This document shows, piece by piece, positions 25,686 through 38,468 of a DNA stretch of 64,000 bases (the first letter of the stretch is position 1; each line of letters opens with the position of its first letter). This stretch comes from Lithospermum erythrorhizon (taxonomy: Eukaryota; Streptophyta; Magnoliopsida; Boraginales; Boraginaceae): contig JADFUC010002397.1 in the NCBI GenBank assembly GCA_019722365.1, positions 1 through 64,000 on the forward strand, read 5' to 3'. Position numbers and translations under genes: made by a program. The notes beneath the pieces are model-generated. The model worked only from the letters and a program-made list of their open reading frames with translations. It ran no database searches and had not been told where the DNA came from.

Positions 25686-26804
25686 ACACACCCCAAAGAA
25701 GACGTAAAGTAACACCCATGTAGATAAGATCACCCTCCGCTAGCTACCGCAAACCTTCGCGAAAAACAATCAAAGTAACCGCTCTTTCCACGATCAACGC
25801 TAAACAACACCCGTAAAGTATAATCAAGCACCTACTACTATACCGGCGCTCTAAGATACATAACCAACCTGGGAGAACTATCTCTAAATGTTTCCAATAC
25901 TTACTCTGGATAAACTATCTAATTATAATCCCACTGACAACCTAATCGATTCCCCGCTTAAATTCCATCTTATCACTTTCTCATTACAACTCTAATTTAT
26001 GTTATTCTAACTAATCATCAAGTCCATAATAATAATCTATAATTCGAAATATCACTTTATAACTCAACCTGAATTTACACTTTTTCAACATACACTTTAA
26101 TCAATTTTAAATCACCAATTTAACATCATAACAACTATATTGTATGTCCCATAGAACTCTCCTACATATTTAGAGTCTTATAAAAATATCCACATAAAAA
26201 GTCAACCGAAACCTAAAAGTCAACTCGACCATAACGTCCTCAAACGATCTCTAAATCACGAATTCATCACTCAAATACGCTCACGTAACCCATAACCAAC
26301 TAAGATTATCATAAAATCCAATTATGGAAAATAACTATAAGTCAAAACCTAAGAAATATCTCAAAGACTCGAAATTTCTTACCTTAACTCAAGAGACCCA
26401 TTTGTATTAACAATATTCTACAACCGATCTCTGAAGTTCAGCGACAATCGAAAAGAGAAATGGAAAATGAAATTTTTAAGGGGAGGTGAATATTTCTGGC
26501 CATAGCATGAAAAGATGACGGTTGTTTGAGCAATGATGATGTGGCATAAGCAAATACTCGTATATTTAAAAACTCTCTAGCCTCCCGCCTTTGGCTTTAA
26601 TTTCTCCGCTTATCGCATTTTAAATTTCCACGAACCCGATTCCAAAGATAAAATATTCCATGGCAAAACTACTAAATTATAAATAATTCGGCTAAAAATT
26701 TTACGAAATAATAAGGATCCATCGATATTAATTAAAATATCCCTGTCCCACCGCCGACTAAAAATTTAAATTTTTTTTTTTTTTTTCAGAACGCCGTTAT
26801 TACA

Positions 26805-27050
26805 ATCTACCTAATCTAATAAAATACCCTCGCTGACTTCAAATTTAACAACCTCAAACAACTGGCAGAACAATATAATAACACAAAATCAAATATCACA
26901 CAAAATAAAAGCAATACTAACTCTACTCGGCCAACCGTGAAACTGATCCTCACCCCACTTCACATCCCTACCGATAACCCGCAGTCATTCAAATAAATTC
27001 AAGATTCAATCCACAAGCACTAGTTTAACCTCCCATATGGGCGAAAATCT
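26805..27050 (-). other. D interior junction: RNase H end joined to pre-LTR tail
   Basis: Where integrase and chromodomain should lie, the sequence passes within about 250 bp from RNase H to the tail that precedes the 3' LTR. This tail (minus strand tgatttcgtgtta-like, then ttattag and gtagat) also occurs before the 3' LTRs of E and F. The junction is therefore an internal deletion and not the end of the element. Confidence 0.7.
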
Positions 27051-28540
27051 CCGTCAAGCAATTTACATCAAACCAACTCCCAAATTATTTCATCTCTCTC
27101 CGGGTCCTTTTCTGATTTTCTGACTCAAGCAGCATCGCCTACTACATTTGCCTTCCCCTGGGGCGGTACTCAATAGTCAAGTCATAATCACCGATGAACT
27201 CCCATCCACGCCCTCCGCCACAAATTCAAATCTCCAAGGCCGGAAGATATTTCAAACTCTCATGATCAAGAAAATCTAGCATTTAACCCCATACGTATAA
27301 TGTCTTCACAACTTCAACGCAGCATTCATCGCCACCAGCCTGGAAGATCAGCTGGTCGGATAGTTCTTCCGTGGTTTCTCAACTGGCTGGAAGCATAGTA
27401 CTGCCAATCCCATTCTCGCAGACGTAACACACCTCACAATCGATACGGCATCACTATAATCACGTGAGCCCTCGTAACCGTGACGGTATCACAACACCGG
27501 TTCTGCTCAACTTCCCCTTTAATACCCAAAACAATCCTCAATCATCATCCCAAATAAACGGAACCTCTTTTCCGTCAACCCGGTCAATGGCGCCGCAATC
27601 AAGGAAAAGTCCATGATGGAATTCTAATAACCAAATAACTCCAAGAAACTCCTAACCTCACCACACTTCAAGGGACTTCCACTGTTCACAACCTCCACCT
27701 TCCGTGGATAAAAATAATTCTCGCCCGAAATAAATAATGCATCTGTGAATCGCACTTTCGCCAACCATAACTCACATTTGGAAAACTGCATACAACCGGT
27801 GTCGCCTCAAGGTCTCAACACAATCCGCAAATGCCTCTCATGTTCCTTCTCCCAATTAGAAATATATCGTAATATCATTAATGAATACCACCACAACCTA
27901 TCCAGATACTCCCCGAACAATCTTTGCTCATCAAATCCATCATGCCGCTTCTAAGTGCATTTGTCAATCCAAATGGCATCACTATAAACTCATAATGCCC
28001 ATAACGAGATCTGTAAAGCCATTTCGAATATCTCGCTGACCTCAACCGATGATAAATCTCGCATCGCAAATCAATCTTCGAGAACACCTTGGCATCCTTC
28101 AAATGGACATCAAACAAATCACACTGGGAAATAGGTTTCGTACTTAATGGTCACTTATTCAACGCCTATAGTCACCTTAAAATTTCACCGAACCATCCTT
28201 CTTTTTCACAAACAACATCAAGCACTCTACGTATACACTTCGGGTCCGATTTAATCCCTTGTCCAACAACCTCAGAATCGAGTCCGCACCTCGCACTGGT
28301 TGCTCATCCTCAGCACGTGGAAGAGAAATTGGTGCCGTACTGTAGCCAACCTCAATAGCAAATTTGACCTCCTTTCCGGTGGCAAACTCCTGCAAGCTCT
28401 CGTGAAAACATCCCTTGAACTCTCTAACAACCCGCACATCTCGGTCTGTTTCTCTATTCAAACAATCACATATCCCAAAACCTAATACACCCTTTTCCGA
28501 ATCAATCTCTCTAAATTTCGTAAGCATTTACATAAAACTC
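26990..28540 (-). pseudogene. D reverse transcriptase and RNase H remnant
   Basis: Minus-strand frames show the RT entry (FVKKKDGS near 28190), [10 protein letters not shown] (about 28070) and [17 protein letters not shown] (about 27960-28010). The active-site strand at 27871-27890 reads FINDI, with Asn at the first catalytic aspartate of the usual DD pair. DFSLIAAPLT follows near 27580. RNase H ends with DHESLKYLP near 27260 and DYDLTIEYRP near 27170. Gypsy chromovirus identity is clear. The protein stops at about 27050 and integrase does not follow. Confidence 0.85.
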
Positions 28541-28559
28541 AAGGCATAATCTTTCTGCC

Positions 28560-30230
28560 TCCCACAAATCGGATATCTAGTCTTCCCAACGCACAAAAGT
28601 AATCTCTTTCTCCGATGGCACCAATAAATGCACGATGTTTTCCCAACCAATCCATACCCAAAGTATAAGGCCAAAATCTAAAGCTCAAATGGAAGTAAAT
28701 CAATGCACAACAACCGACTCACCAACAATCAAAGCGATGCCTCTATATACCAATCTAACCACAACCGACTCCCTACGCGTGTCATTATCTCAAGGATAGC
28801 AAAGGCACACCACATAATGTATGCGTAAATAAAACTCCGAGAAAACAAAAGTTAACGCTGTGAGCCCTTAATCAAACAACACTCGGCCTCACATCATGCC
28901 GTAAATAATGTACCGCTACCACTGGGGTATCCCCGCGCCTCCCCGACGCGTAATGCCACGACTGCCTCGACTGCCTCCGTCAAAGCCGCTACCTACTCAC
29001 CTCCGAGATCCTACAGCCTCCATCCTCGGCCTCCACGGCCAATCGACCACCACGACTTTCGATAATCGCCTCCGACAGCCGAATCAGGCCGAAGCTCCCT
29101 CCGGTGCTCGGGGACACCTCTTCGCCAAATATCCCGGGCCGGCATCGACAAGATAAGCACCACCCTCTCCCGCAATCCGCCGCTCGTGCCTACCGACCAA
29201 TAACGTAACAACGGATTCTCCTCGACCCCCTAAGTACTCTGCCTGATTCTGCCACTGATCTCTTGTGCCTCACCGCAGGAGTAGTAAGATAACTCGGCGG
29301 ACCGCCTGAAAGACTGCCGACTCGCCTGTGACGACTACTGGGTCCGTCCACCTCTCAATCCTTGTTGTATGTCCACTCTAACAGAAAGTCTCGTGCCCGA
29401 CTCTCCTCGATCTACTCGCCTCCGGCTCGCTAACTCCATTTCCATCTTCAGGTCAGCATTCCTCACAGCACGGAAACTAGTAAACTCCATCACAGATTCA
29501 GCGACGATTTCCCACGCCAATCCATCCCCCGAATCTAGTTGATCCTTCTTCGCCTCTAACGATAAAGAAGTGGCTCGCACAAATCAATCGAACTTCCTCT
29601 CTGCATCTCCAATCGACCTCAAACCCCGTCAACGAACTTCCAAGGCTCCACTGGGGTCTCCACACTAATTCTCCCAAGAGCTCAACAACCTCCTAGGAAA
29701 TACTTAACCCTCTCTCAAGTAGCCGAGATGCACTCAAGTTCTCCCACCCTACGGGCACCCCGTGAAGTCTATGGGCAGCAAACTTCACTCTCATCTCGCC
29801 CACAATCCCCATCGGCAAATCACCTCTAGTGTCCCTGATGAACTCACAAATACTCGGGCGAACCTCCTAAAAACTTCAAAGTGGATCCCTTCGAACCGAT
29901 CAAACAACTTGCTCGAATTCAACCCCTCGCCGTCACCCACTGAGCATCTTACACTCTACTCACGAGGTCTACCTCAACCTCCCCAACACGCTCAAGATCG
30001 CACCTCCGGACCCCGCCGGTCCACGCTATACTCATCGACATCTATACCCCTACCACTGCCTCCTCCGGGGCCCCTACACCGTACCCCTGCCTCTACCTCG
30101 CCCACGCACTCGACGGCATCCTCAATGCCTATGCAACAAAAGAAAAGACACGTACTTATACAAAAAGACACCACCTCCTCGACTAAAGAAAACAAGTAGT
30201 ATCACAACCACAATGTGATACCCAAGAATC
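28560..30230 (-). pseudogene. D Gag and protease remnant
   Basis: By position this is Gag followed by protease. Near 29120-29150 the minus strand reads YLAKRCPRAPEGA, a decayed zinc-knuckle neighbourhood. Around 28880-28930 a protease-entry-like segment follows, but no clean DSG is found. The G+C content is higher than in the LTRs. The frames at 29335-29580 and 29011-29211 are fragments, and the opposing plus-strand frame at 29762-30199 is probably a shadow. Confidence 0.55.
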
Positions 30231-30249
30231 AAACCTAAGCTCGATAATT
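30231..30249 (-). other. Primer binding site of D
   Basis: Read on the minus strand, TTATCGAGCTTAGG immediately follows the LTR end and matches the tRNA-Met-type site seen in E (TGGTATCGAGCTTAGG) except near its 5' end. It places the 5' LTR at 30255-33066 and the transcription direction towards lower coordinates. Confidence 0.7.
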
Positions 30250-31059
30250 AAAATCAGAACGATCTCCCAGTCGGCCTTCGCCTGAAAGTAGAGCCACAAA
30301 TCCTAACACCGTAGCCACCAAACCGGATGGATCTACCTGGGCTTAAAAACACAATTGCTTCATCCAAAAATGCTATCACAATTAAGTTTCCCAAATCAAA
30401 ATACTTGCATTAGCATCCATCACCGAGATATCGAAACGACAAATTATTATATATATTAATAACATATCTCAGGAGCTGCCGGCAAGCCTACAACAGATGA
30501 TGAGTCAAGATTTGCATCCCTCGAATACAATGAGAATGTTCTTGGCTAAGGCTAAAAGCTTCAAAAGGAAATATTAACATCAAATGCTGACAAATACATC
30601 AAAATCGCATCACAGATCTCTGCCACTGACGCCAGCCACTGAAAACTTCAAACAAATTGCTCAATCGGCCGTCATTAACCCCGCACAAACGAAATGCCGC
30701 CCCAACGAAGTAATGAAGTCACAGACTGGTTTTAAACTGAATACGTGGGCGAACTTACCATACTAACGGCAGTCAATCATCATTATAATAGTCAAATACG
30801 AACAAATATTTCCAGACTACCTAAAAAGCGTCATACAACATAATTACAGAAATCTCTTTACATAATACATGAAGATATAATGGATATTTAAAGAAGTTAA
30901 CAAGGTTTTAAAGAACATTAGATTTCAACAACGACTAAAAACCCCAGTCATCAAACCTCCCATCTCTCATATCCCCACCAAGATACCATCCTCTAACGCG
31001 CATATACTCAACTGCCTACCTCGTTATGAACGGACTAATCAATATTACCTCAAGATCTT

Positions 31060-31480
31060 TATACGGCAAAGATAAGTGCCAAAACCGCATTCTATACACA
31101 AAAGATACAAGACACCGCACTTATACACAAAGTATAAGGCACATCGCACTCATACACTCAAGATATGCACACCGCTCTTATACACTAAGTATATGCACAC
31201 CGCTCTTATACACTGGGTGGTATGCACACCGCCTTATAATACTAAGTATAAGGCACACCCATCAAACCGTAGTGATAGCCACACCACAATGCACACAAAG
31301 AAAGTGATCAAAAAGACTCATACCGCTTTATATCAAGTATAAGGGCCAAACCAAGCACGCTATACCCAGAAGATGTGGGCCACACCGACAACGCATTACA
31401 AAGCGATCAAAAGAGAGTCATACCGCCTTATACCAAGATAAGGCCAAACCGCACGCTATACCGTAGTGATAGGCCAATAA
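31060..31480. repeat. Palindromic minisatellite in D 5' LTR
   Basis: It holds repeated CTTATACACAAAGTATAAGG and CTTATACACTAAGTATATG units with CACACCG linkers, corresponding to 24840-25260. Overlapping open frames on the plus strand (31026-31342) are by-products of the repeat and not genes. Confidence 0.75.
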
Positions 31481-31784
31481 TACGCCACATATCTCCGTAG
31501 CGAAGCGAGAGAGTCACCTAATCCCTGCATCCCAACTATAGACCTCCTCGATACTCAAGTCACCTCAGTATAGATAACTCCCTAACCATCACCTCTTCAC
31601 ACAACCAAATACTCTACTCCCAAACAATATCCACAATACGCCTAAAACATCTCACAATCAGAACTCAAACACAATCGCTAACAAGGCCATTGTAAATCAT
31701 AAGTACGAAGGCCACATAAATATAAGTCGGGAGTTCAAGCTATTACTTACCTCTTGCTAATCTTTCAACGCCTACATAATATAA

Positions 31785-31925
31785 TCACATAATCATATAA
31801 CAATTATACGTATATCATTCTCACGTAATCAATATAACACAACGACATGTATATCATTCCTACATAATCATATCATAATAACATGTATATCATTCTACAT
31901 AATCATATCACAATAACATGTTCAC
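31785..31925. repeat. Tandem units of acatgtatatcattctcacat in D 5' LTR
   Basis: About four tandem units contain ataatcatatca and atgtatatcatt. They are the counterpart of 25540-25685. Confidence 0.6.
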
Positions 31926-33071
31926 ACAATTTAAAGCAAGTACGTAAAGTAACACCCGTGACAAGGGCAATTTCACCGCTAGCTACCTGAAACCTTCGCG
32001 AAAACAATCAAAGTAACTCCGCTCTTTTCCATTTATCAATGCCTAAACAACACCCGAAAGTATAATCAAGACCTTACTACTATACCGGGCGTTTCTAGAG
32101 ATACATATAACCAACTCTGTGGGAACTATCTCTAAAGAGTCTAACATGATTTTGATAAACTATCGAATTATAATCCCATCTGACACAACACACCGATTCA
32201 CCGCTAAATTCCATCTTATCACTTTCTCATTACAAATTGACTTATGTTATTCTAACTAACTATCAAGTCCATAATTAAATAATCTATAATTCAAATATCA
32301 CTTTATAACTCAACTTGAATTTTCACTTTTCAACATAACACCCTTTAATCAATTTTAAATCACCAATTTAACATCATAACAACTATAATAAGGTCCCAAT
32401 ATAACCTCCTACACATTTAAAGTCTTATAACAACATCCATATAAAAAGTCAACAAAAACCTAAAAAGTCAACTCGACTATAACGTCCTCAAACGATCTCT
32501 AAATCACGAATTCATCACTCAAATACGCCACAGAACACATAACCAACTAAGATTTATCATAAAATTCAATTATGGAAAAGTCAACTAAAAGTCATCCATG
32601 TCAAAACTCCAAGAAATATCTCTCGAAGACTTGAAATTTCTTACCTTAACTCAAGTTGAAATTAATACTGGGAGAAATAATATTCTACAACCCATCTCTT
32701 AGCTGAGTTTACAATCGAAGCAGAAATGGAAAATGAAATTTTTAAGTGGGGGGGTAACATTTCGCCATAGCATGAAAAGATGCTGATGATGGTTGCTTGA
32801 TAAATGATTACGCAAGATAAGCACGACTAGATATTTAAAAACTCGAGTCCTGCTCTTGGCTTAAGTAATTTCTCCGCTTATCGCATTTCAAATCTCCACT
32901 TAACCCGATTCCAAAGATAAAATATTCCACGCAAAACTACTAAATGAGAAATGTAATTCGCTCAAAAAATTTTTACGAAATAATATTATCATCGTAGATT
33001 ATTTAAAATATCCCCTGTCCCACCGACCGAAAATTTAATTTTTTTTTTTTCTAACGGGTTATTACAATAAA

Positions 33072-33254
33072 TATAAATGTCATATATATCGAGAAATGTC
33101 ATACTAATTTCATATTTCCATTTTTTATATATATATAAATATCAGAGTTTACTAAAAACACGGCATTAAACAAAACAACACTAGTTATTCTAGATTAGAC
33201 AAAACAAAGATGGTTCAAGCTTAAATTGATCAATAACTTAATTTAAAAGATACA
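33072..33254. other. Spacer between D and E
   Basis: About 190 bp of A+T-rich target DNA separate the two elements. It includes a TATATATATA run near 33127 and carries no coding content. Confidence 0.6.
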
Positions 33255-33259
33255 ACATT

Positions 33260-35808
33260 TGTAATAACCCATTACGTTAAAAAAAATTTCGTCGCGGACC
33301 CGTGATAGTATAATAATTTTGGAATAAGATTGAAAAATCGGTAGGACTAGTATTATATGAGTAGTAGTTTATGTCATGGGAAATTTTACATTTGGAATCG
33401 GTTTCATCGAGATTTAAGTACGAAAAGTGGAAAAATTAACCGAAACCGAACGGGACTCAAGCTATCCTTAAATATCTTATCATCCTTATCCTCTTTCATC
33501 ATCATCAACTCATCCTCATCCCCTTTTCAAGTGTTTTGGCCGAAATATTCCATTCCCCCTCCCCTTGAAATTTTCTTCCATTTCTCTCTTCGATTGTTGC
33601 TCAAACTCAAAGATCGTTGGTTGAATATCTTTCCCTCATCATCTTCTTTGAATTAAGGTAAAGAAGTTCAATCTTTTGGGATATTTCTGGGTTTTGACAT
33701 AGTTGACTTTGCTAAATTGAATTTAATTGTTTCTAAGTTTGTTATGGGTGTGATAATAATATAAGGGGCTAATCTGGGCGAGTTAAGCATGTTGTTCGGT
33801 GTTTATGCGATCGGTTGACTTTTCCCCAGTTAGTTGACTTTTTGATGTTGACTTTTTATAAGACTTTTAAATATGTAGGGGTTAATTTGGGACCTTATCA
33901 GAAGTTGTCAGAATGCTAGGATTTGCGGATTTGCACCGACAGCTTTGGTTAGCCGAGAAAGCGATTTGTAAGTCGAGTCAGAATCAGATTGGGAGTATGT
34001 GCTCTAATTGTGACTCAGGTTAAATAGGATAACTTATGTTGATTTAAAATGTTAAAGTGATAGTGGAAATTTGCAGGGGGCCGATTGGTCAGGTCCGACG
34101 GGTCGTTTATTTCCATTGTCTTATCTGGCTGCTTGCATCATGAAGAATCGCTCCACTTAGATTTGGTAAATGTGATTCTAGAACGCAAGTATGTGAGTAG
34201 GCTTTTTGATTGTACTTTTCGGGTATTTTTGTTAGGCGAAGATCGTGAAAGTGGCAAGCACGCGACAGGATTTCACGAGGATTTTGCAAATTTTAAAGAG
34301 ATGTAGCATTTATCTCATTTTGCTCTACTTTATTTACTTACTTTTAAATCGCGCGAAACATGTCATCATGGGTACGATTATGGTATCAGTGATACGTTGT
34401 TGTATGATCATGTGTGATTCATCTATGCGAGCCATTTATATGATTACGTGATTGTATTTCTCGTGGCGCCAAGACTGGCTGACGTAAGTAATAGCTGAAC
34501 TCTCAACTACGCTTTGTTCCGGATTTCGCTTCGCACTTCTCAGATTTACGTATTCTCACGGGCGTTTTGATTGATTTTTGATCATGGTGACGCTTTTAGC
34601 CGTGGTGCTTTGATATTGTTCTGGGGAATGAGTAGTTAGTCGTCAGCGCGCTGGCCGAGCATGTGACTTCAGGTGACTCGGAAAGCATTAGATACGACCC
34701 CATAAATGGGATGATTGTGGGTTAGTGACTCTCCTTCCCTGCGTGTGGATATGTGACGCTATTGGCCATATACTACTAAGATAAGTGTGCTGGCTTGACC
34801 TTATACTTCCTAAGATAAGAGTTTGCATTTGATTATCTACGATCACTTTTCTTTCAGGTATCAAGTCATGCTGGCCTTTATACCACAAGAGATAAGTGCG
34901 GTTTGGCCTTAAGCACTCGGCAAGAAATGGGCATGATTATCTCATGATCACTTCACAAGGTATCATTTATGGTCATTCTTTTATTCCCTACTGCAGATAA
35001 CAACTGTTTATTGATCGTCCATCTCACAGTAGACGGATCGAGCATACGCGCATTGTAGGCCGTATAGCGCGTGAGAGATACAGATGATGGTTCACGACTC
35101 AGAGCTTATACGTTGTCGAAGTCTCGCGGATTTTATTCTAGGTGATTGTATGCCTTATCGAGACTTTGTATTATATCTCGGCATAAACAGCCTTTGTGAC
35201 CTTCGAGTGTTAAGATATGGCCTATTAGTACCTCAAGCGATATACATATTTAGTCATATCAATACCATGCCTTTGACTGCCTCAAGCCAGGCGCTTAAGT
35301 TTCACTCCTCGCTAAGTTCACTCAGTTCTTCGCGGCTACACCCCTATTCGCTTGGGCGGTATTTCATTTGCAGGCTGACAAGTGCTGCTATCGAGTCGAG
35401 GTCAAGCTGAGAGTTTATATTCGAGTGGCTAAAGGAAAGACGCAAAGGCCGAGATCCTCAGCTAGCCTCATTTTTTTTGCTATTAACCGCTTTGATCAGG
35501 TATTTTATTTTTCAGACTTAGCCTCATTTCTGGCAATTATTTTGTACTGTGATATGTATTTACTCTCGCCAGGAAATTAAGCCTAGCATTACCGTCTTTT
35601 TGAGATATGTCAGATATATGGAGTTGGTCAAGTTGATATCACTCTAATGGATTGTAAATTTTAAAATTATTTTTTAGAATTTTAATTATAATCAAATTTG
35701 GATAAAATGCGAAGTTCTTTTCCAATCGAGTCAGCCTATCAAGATGGGCGACTCGGGTGTGTTCGTGGATTATAATGATTCTCACTCGTATGCCACCAAG
35801 GTTTGGCG
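33260..35808 (+). repeat. 5' LTR of E
   Basis: It aligns with 38604-41096 (for example ttttacatttggaatcggtt, tttcatcatc, tataagacttttaaatatg and tgaagaatcgctcca). Its end is defined by the primer site at 35811. The open frames at 33357-33656, 34085-34451 and 35084-35410 are unconserved LTR frames, not genes. Confidence 0.85.
34780..34990. repeat. Degenerate palindromic minisatellite in E 5' LTR
   Basis: Units of the GGCCTTATAC...GATAAG type occur several times with variable spacing. This is a decayed version of the arrays in D and F. The 3' LTR counterpart is at 39690-39935. Confidence 0.55.
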
Positions 35809-35810
35809 CT

Positions 35811-35828
35811 TTTGGTATCGAGCTTAGG
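35811..35828 (+). other. Primer binding site of E
   Basis: TTTGGTATCGAGCTTAGG lies directly after the LTR and matches the 3' end of initiator tRNA-Met as used by plant LTR elements, with one base missing relative to TGGTATCAGAGC. Confidence 0.8.
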
Positions 35829-35889
35829 TTTCGGGGATTACTAAGTTATATGCTGTCATGGTCGATTTGTTTTTCCTTGAGTCATCAAG

Positions 35890-37300
35890 TGAAGTCAGGT
35901 CTTTTGCTGAAAAAAAATCAGCCTTTTCTTTGTCAGACAGATCACAGAGGCCCACCGAGAGTAATGTGGGGCCGGTAGATAAAGCAGAGGCGCCTGGCTA
36001 GAAAATGTAGAGCTGGTGGTGGTGCTGTGAGTGAAAAGTGAAATGGGTAGGGATAGCCGATGAAAGATACCTGGATCGCTATGTCCTGGAAAGCGCATTC
36101 TGAGCACGCTGGCGAGGACGAGACCTGTGGGGGAGTGATAGCCAGATATGCCTGCATTTGCCGAAAGCAAGAGAGGTCAATTCCGTAGTAAATTGTTTGA
36201 CCGGTTTCTAAAAGAGATCCTCCGGTTTCGGGGTTCGCTTTAACAAAGCATTGAAGTTCATTCGGGGATACGGTCCATCTTTGGAGCCCGACGGGTATCG
36301 GCTGGCTAGATGAGCGTGAAGTTGCTTACTTATAGACTTCACGAGCGCCAAAGGACTGATGGGAGAAATCAGCCACATTTTTGACCGCGGTAGATTCATG
36401 TTTTTGGGAGCGATTTCTCGAGCTCTTCCCTGAGAACTATCAAGTTGGCAATCTACATAGCCATAGGGATGATTACCGACGCAGGTTCGAGGTCTAGGAG
36501 TACGGTGAAACAAGCTTCAGCCGATACGCTTAACTACTTCCGATGTTTATCCGGCAGAGGCGTAAGAGGATCACTAGATTCGTGGGATTGGTTGACGCTG
36601 GGAGTACGTCACCGTATCTCATTGACGACTTTTACCAGCCTACGTCATGGTGAACGAACTCGAAGCACGTGAAACGGAGTTAGCAGAGCTGCAGGCGAAT
36701 GGATCGGCGAGGAGTCGATACTTAGACTTTCAACACCCGACAGCCTACTAAATTTCTGTAGAGTTCGTGAGTGAGGACTGACCAAAGAGAGTCGCCCCGG
36801 GTGTAGTTACTTCTGGGTTCGGCTGTCAGCCTGAGTTATTCCACCGCCTCTTCGCATCGCTGATGCCCGGCATCCGGCGGTTCCAGAGGGGCTAAAAGTG
36901 GGGGTTCGCGAGGTATCGCCTATCACAAGGGCCGATCAAAAGCGCCAGGATTTCTAGGCGATCATATGTTATCGACGCCAATGCCCACGACATTCATGGG
37001 CGATCGCCTCTGCCTTCGAGAGTAGGAGGCGCTAGCATTCAAAGACCAGCCTAACTTCTGCCGAGGTGGTTATGGAGTCGTGGTGGTCTATTCGGAGGCC
37101 GGGGATACGGAGTCGAGGACCTCGTAGGAGTCACCTGGTAAAGCAGCTCAGAATGAGCCGGTCGAGGCTGATTCATGCCGCATTCATCGTGAGTACGTGG
37201 ATACCCCCGAGTCAGCATAACGCATATTATTCCCGCAATATCGAGGCTGTATTGCTTCGATTTTGGGCTACGTAATCTGCTTCTCGTAGTTTTATTTCTA
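35890..37300 (+). pseudogene. E Gag and protease remnant
   Basis: By position this is Gag. It parallels 51980-53270 of F, with shared stretches such as the region around LKRDPPVSGF (about 36207) and the run near 36690-36760. At 37240-37275 the frame reads IEAVLLRFWAT, the degraded protease active-site strand. The aligned segment of F is IEAVVLFDS. The Gag zinc knuckle is not readable. Frames shift every few dozen codons. Confidence 0.6.
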
Positions 37301-37479
37301 TTTATCTTTATAAATATACAAGCCTTGCCTATCCCACTTCGAGATTAGACACCGCAGGGAAAAAGGTCGGTCAGCGTTAGATACGTATATAGTGGGATCA
37401 TTCTTTGAGCGTATGTATCGGCTGTTATCACGATTTAATTCCATTCCGAGCTTTTTTTGATTTCGATCTTATCTTGGGA

Positions 37480-38468
37480 CGGCTTCGGGTTGGGAAACAT
37501 CAGTTACAATTGATTGCCATCGAAGGAGATTAGTTTTGTAAGTGTCTGGGAGATTGATATCCACTCCAAGGGGATGTAAAGGTTCTCGCTTCGAAGCCAG
37601 ACGCACTGAGGCTGTGAGGTCAGCGCAGTAGCGGCGCACAGCTCCTGTAGATATGCTGAACATTTGAATAGAGAAGGCGCATTAGAGGATGTAATGTTGT
37701 TAGAGAGTTCGGAGGATATATTTTCTCGAGGACTTACCGGATTGCCGCTGCAGGAGACGACTCATATCGAGGTTATCTCCCTGCACGACCAATTTCTCCC
37801 GGCCACTGGGACGGGCCCCACTGAGTCAGGAATCGGTGACTTAGTTATAGGAGTTGTTGGAGAAAGGATTCAGCATCGAGCGATCTCCGTCAGTGCACCA
37901 ATTCTATTTGCGAAAAAGTACGGTTCGACGAGGTCACGTATCGACCATAGCTGAATAGTGACTACAAGAACCCATACCTCTTTACAAGAGTTAACGCATT
38001 TATTTGATCAAATCAAAGATGCCGGGCAGCTCGAATATTGATTCGAGATCTGTCATCACCAAATGGTGATCAAAGGACGATATTCCTAACGCCTTTTCCG
38101 ATCTCGTAGAACGGGCATTACTTTTTACGGCGACATTTTGACCGACTGCACTGCCATTCTTTATGGACTACTTAGAACTGGCATTTCGGGTAGTATCCGA
38201 TACTCATATGGTATTCATCAATGATATTCCTCGAGCATATTCGAGAGGGGAGTGAGGAGATGAGAGGCAATTCCAGATCATGTCGAGGGACTCTGAGACA
38301 TCACCAAATAGATTCCAAGTTTTCCAAATGTGAGTTCGTCATGGGCGCACACCCTCGGGTCATGTTATTTCTAGCAGGATCTATGATCGACAAGGAAGGC
38401 ATCGGGTTCCGTGTCCATTATTTCAAAGTCGCCACTCGAGATTCACAGGTTCTCGGAGGGTTTCCGTG
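37480..38468 (+). pseudogene. E reverse transcriptase remnant
   Basis: The frame from 37664 shows the pre-RT linker (DIFSRGLTGLPLQETTHIEV) and the entry APILFAKKYGS (about 37890). At 38208-38240 the active-site strand reads MVFINDI, again Asn-Asp instead of Asp-Asp. The segment SKFSKCEFVMGAHPRVM, typical after the palm, is at about 38310-38365. The fingers are scrambled by frameshifts. RNase H and integrase do not follow: coding ends at 38468 and the pre-LTR tail begins. Confidence 0.8.

Larger units (their letters stand above)
23997..26804 (-). repeat. 3' LTR of D
   Basis: It aligns along its length with 30255-33066 (for example acaattgcttcatccaaaaa, cctctaacgc and caaacgatctctaaatcacg). 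The polypurine-type stretch on the minus strand (gattaggtagat before TGTAATAAC) lies at 26805-26820 and identifies it as the 3' LTR. It ends in a long T run at 26770-26786. The two D copies differ by many 1-4 base indels. Confidence 0.85.
23997..33066 (-). mobile_element. Ty3/gypsy chromovirus D, integrase-deleted
   Basis: Two LTRs of about 2.8 kb flank a 3.4-kb interior read on the minus strand. The 5-bp target duplication ATAAA is perfect (23992-23996 and 33067-33071). The LTRs start TGTAATAAC on the minus strand. The interior holds primer site, Gag, protease, RT and RNase H, then jumps straight to the pre-LTR tail, so integrase is missing. It is related to E and F. The deleted structure with a perfect target duplication suggests that it moved using proteins from another copy, or lost integrase after insertion. 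Confidence 0.85.
30255..33066 (-). repeat. 5' LTR of D
   Basis: This is the partner of 23997-26804, with the same landmarks. The border at 33066 is followed by ATAAA, identical to the bases before 23997. It lies 193 bp from the oppositely oriented 5' LTR of E, so the two promoters would diverge. Confidence 0.85.

Noticed and set aside
29762..30199. 145-codon Pro/Ser/Thr-rich plus-strand open frame
   Set aside because: It opposes the Gag zone of D in G+C-rich sequence, with no domain; likely a shadow.
31026..31342. Overlapping plus-strand frames rich in His, Thr and Tyr
   Set aside because: Produced by the palindromic minisatellite in the D LTR.
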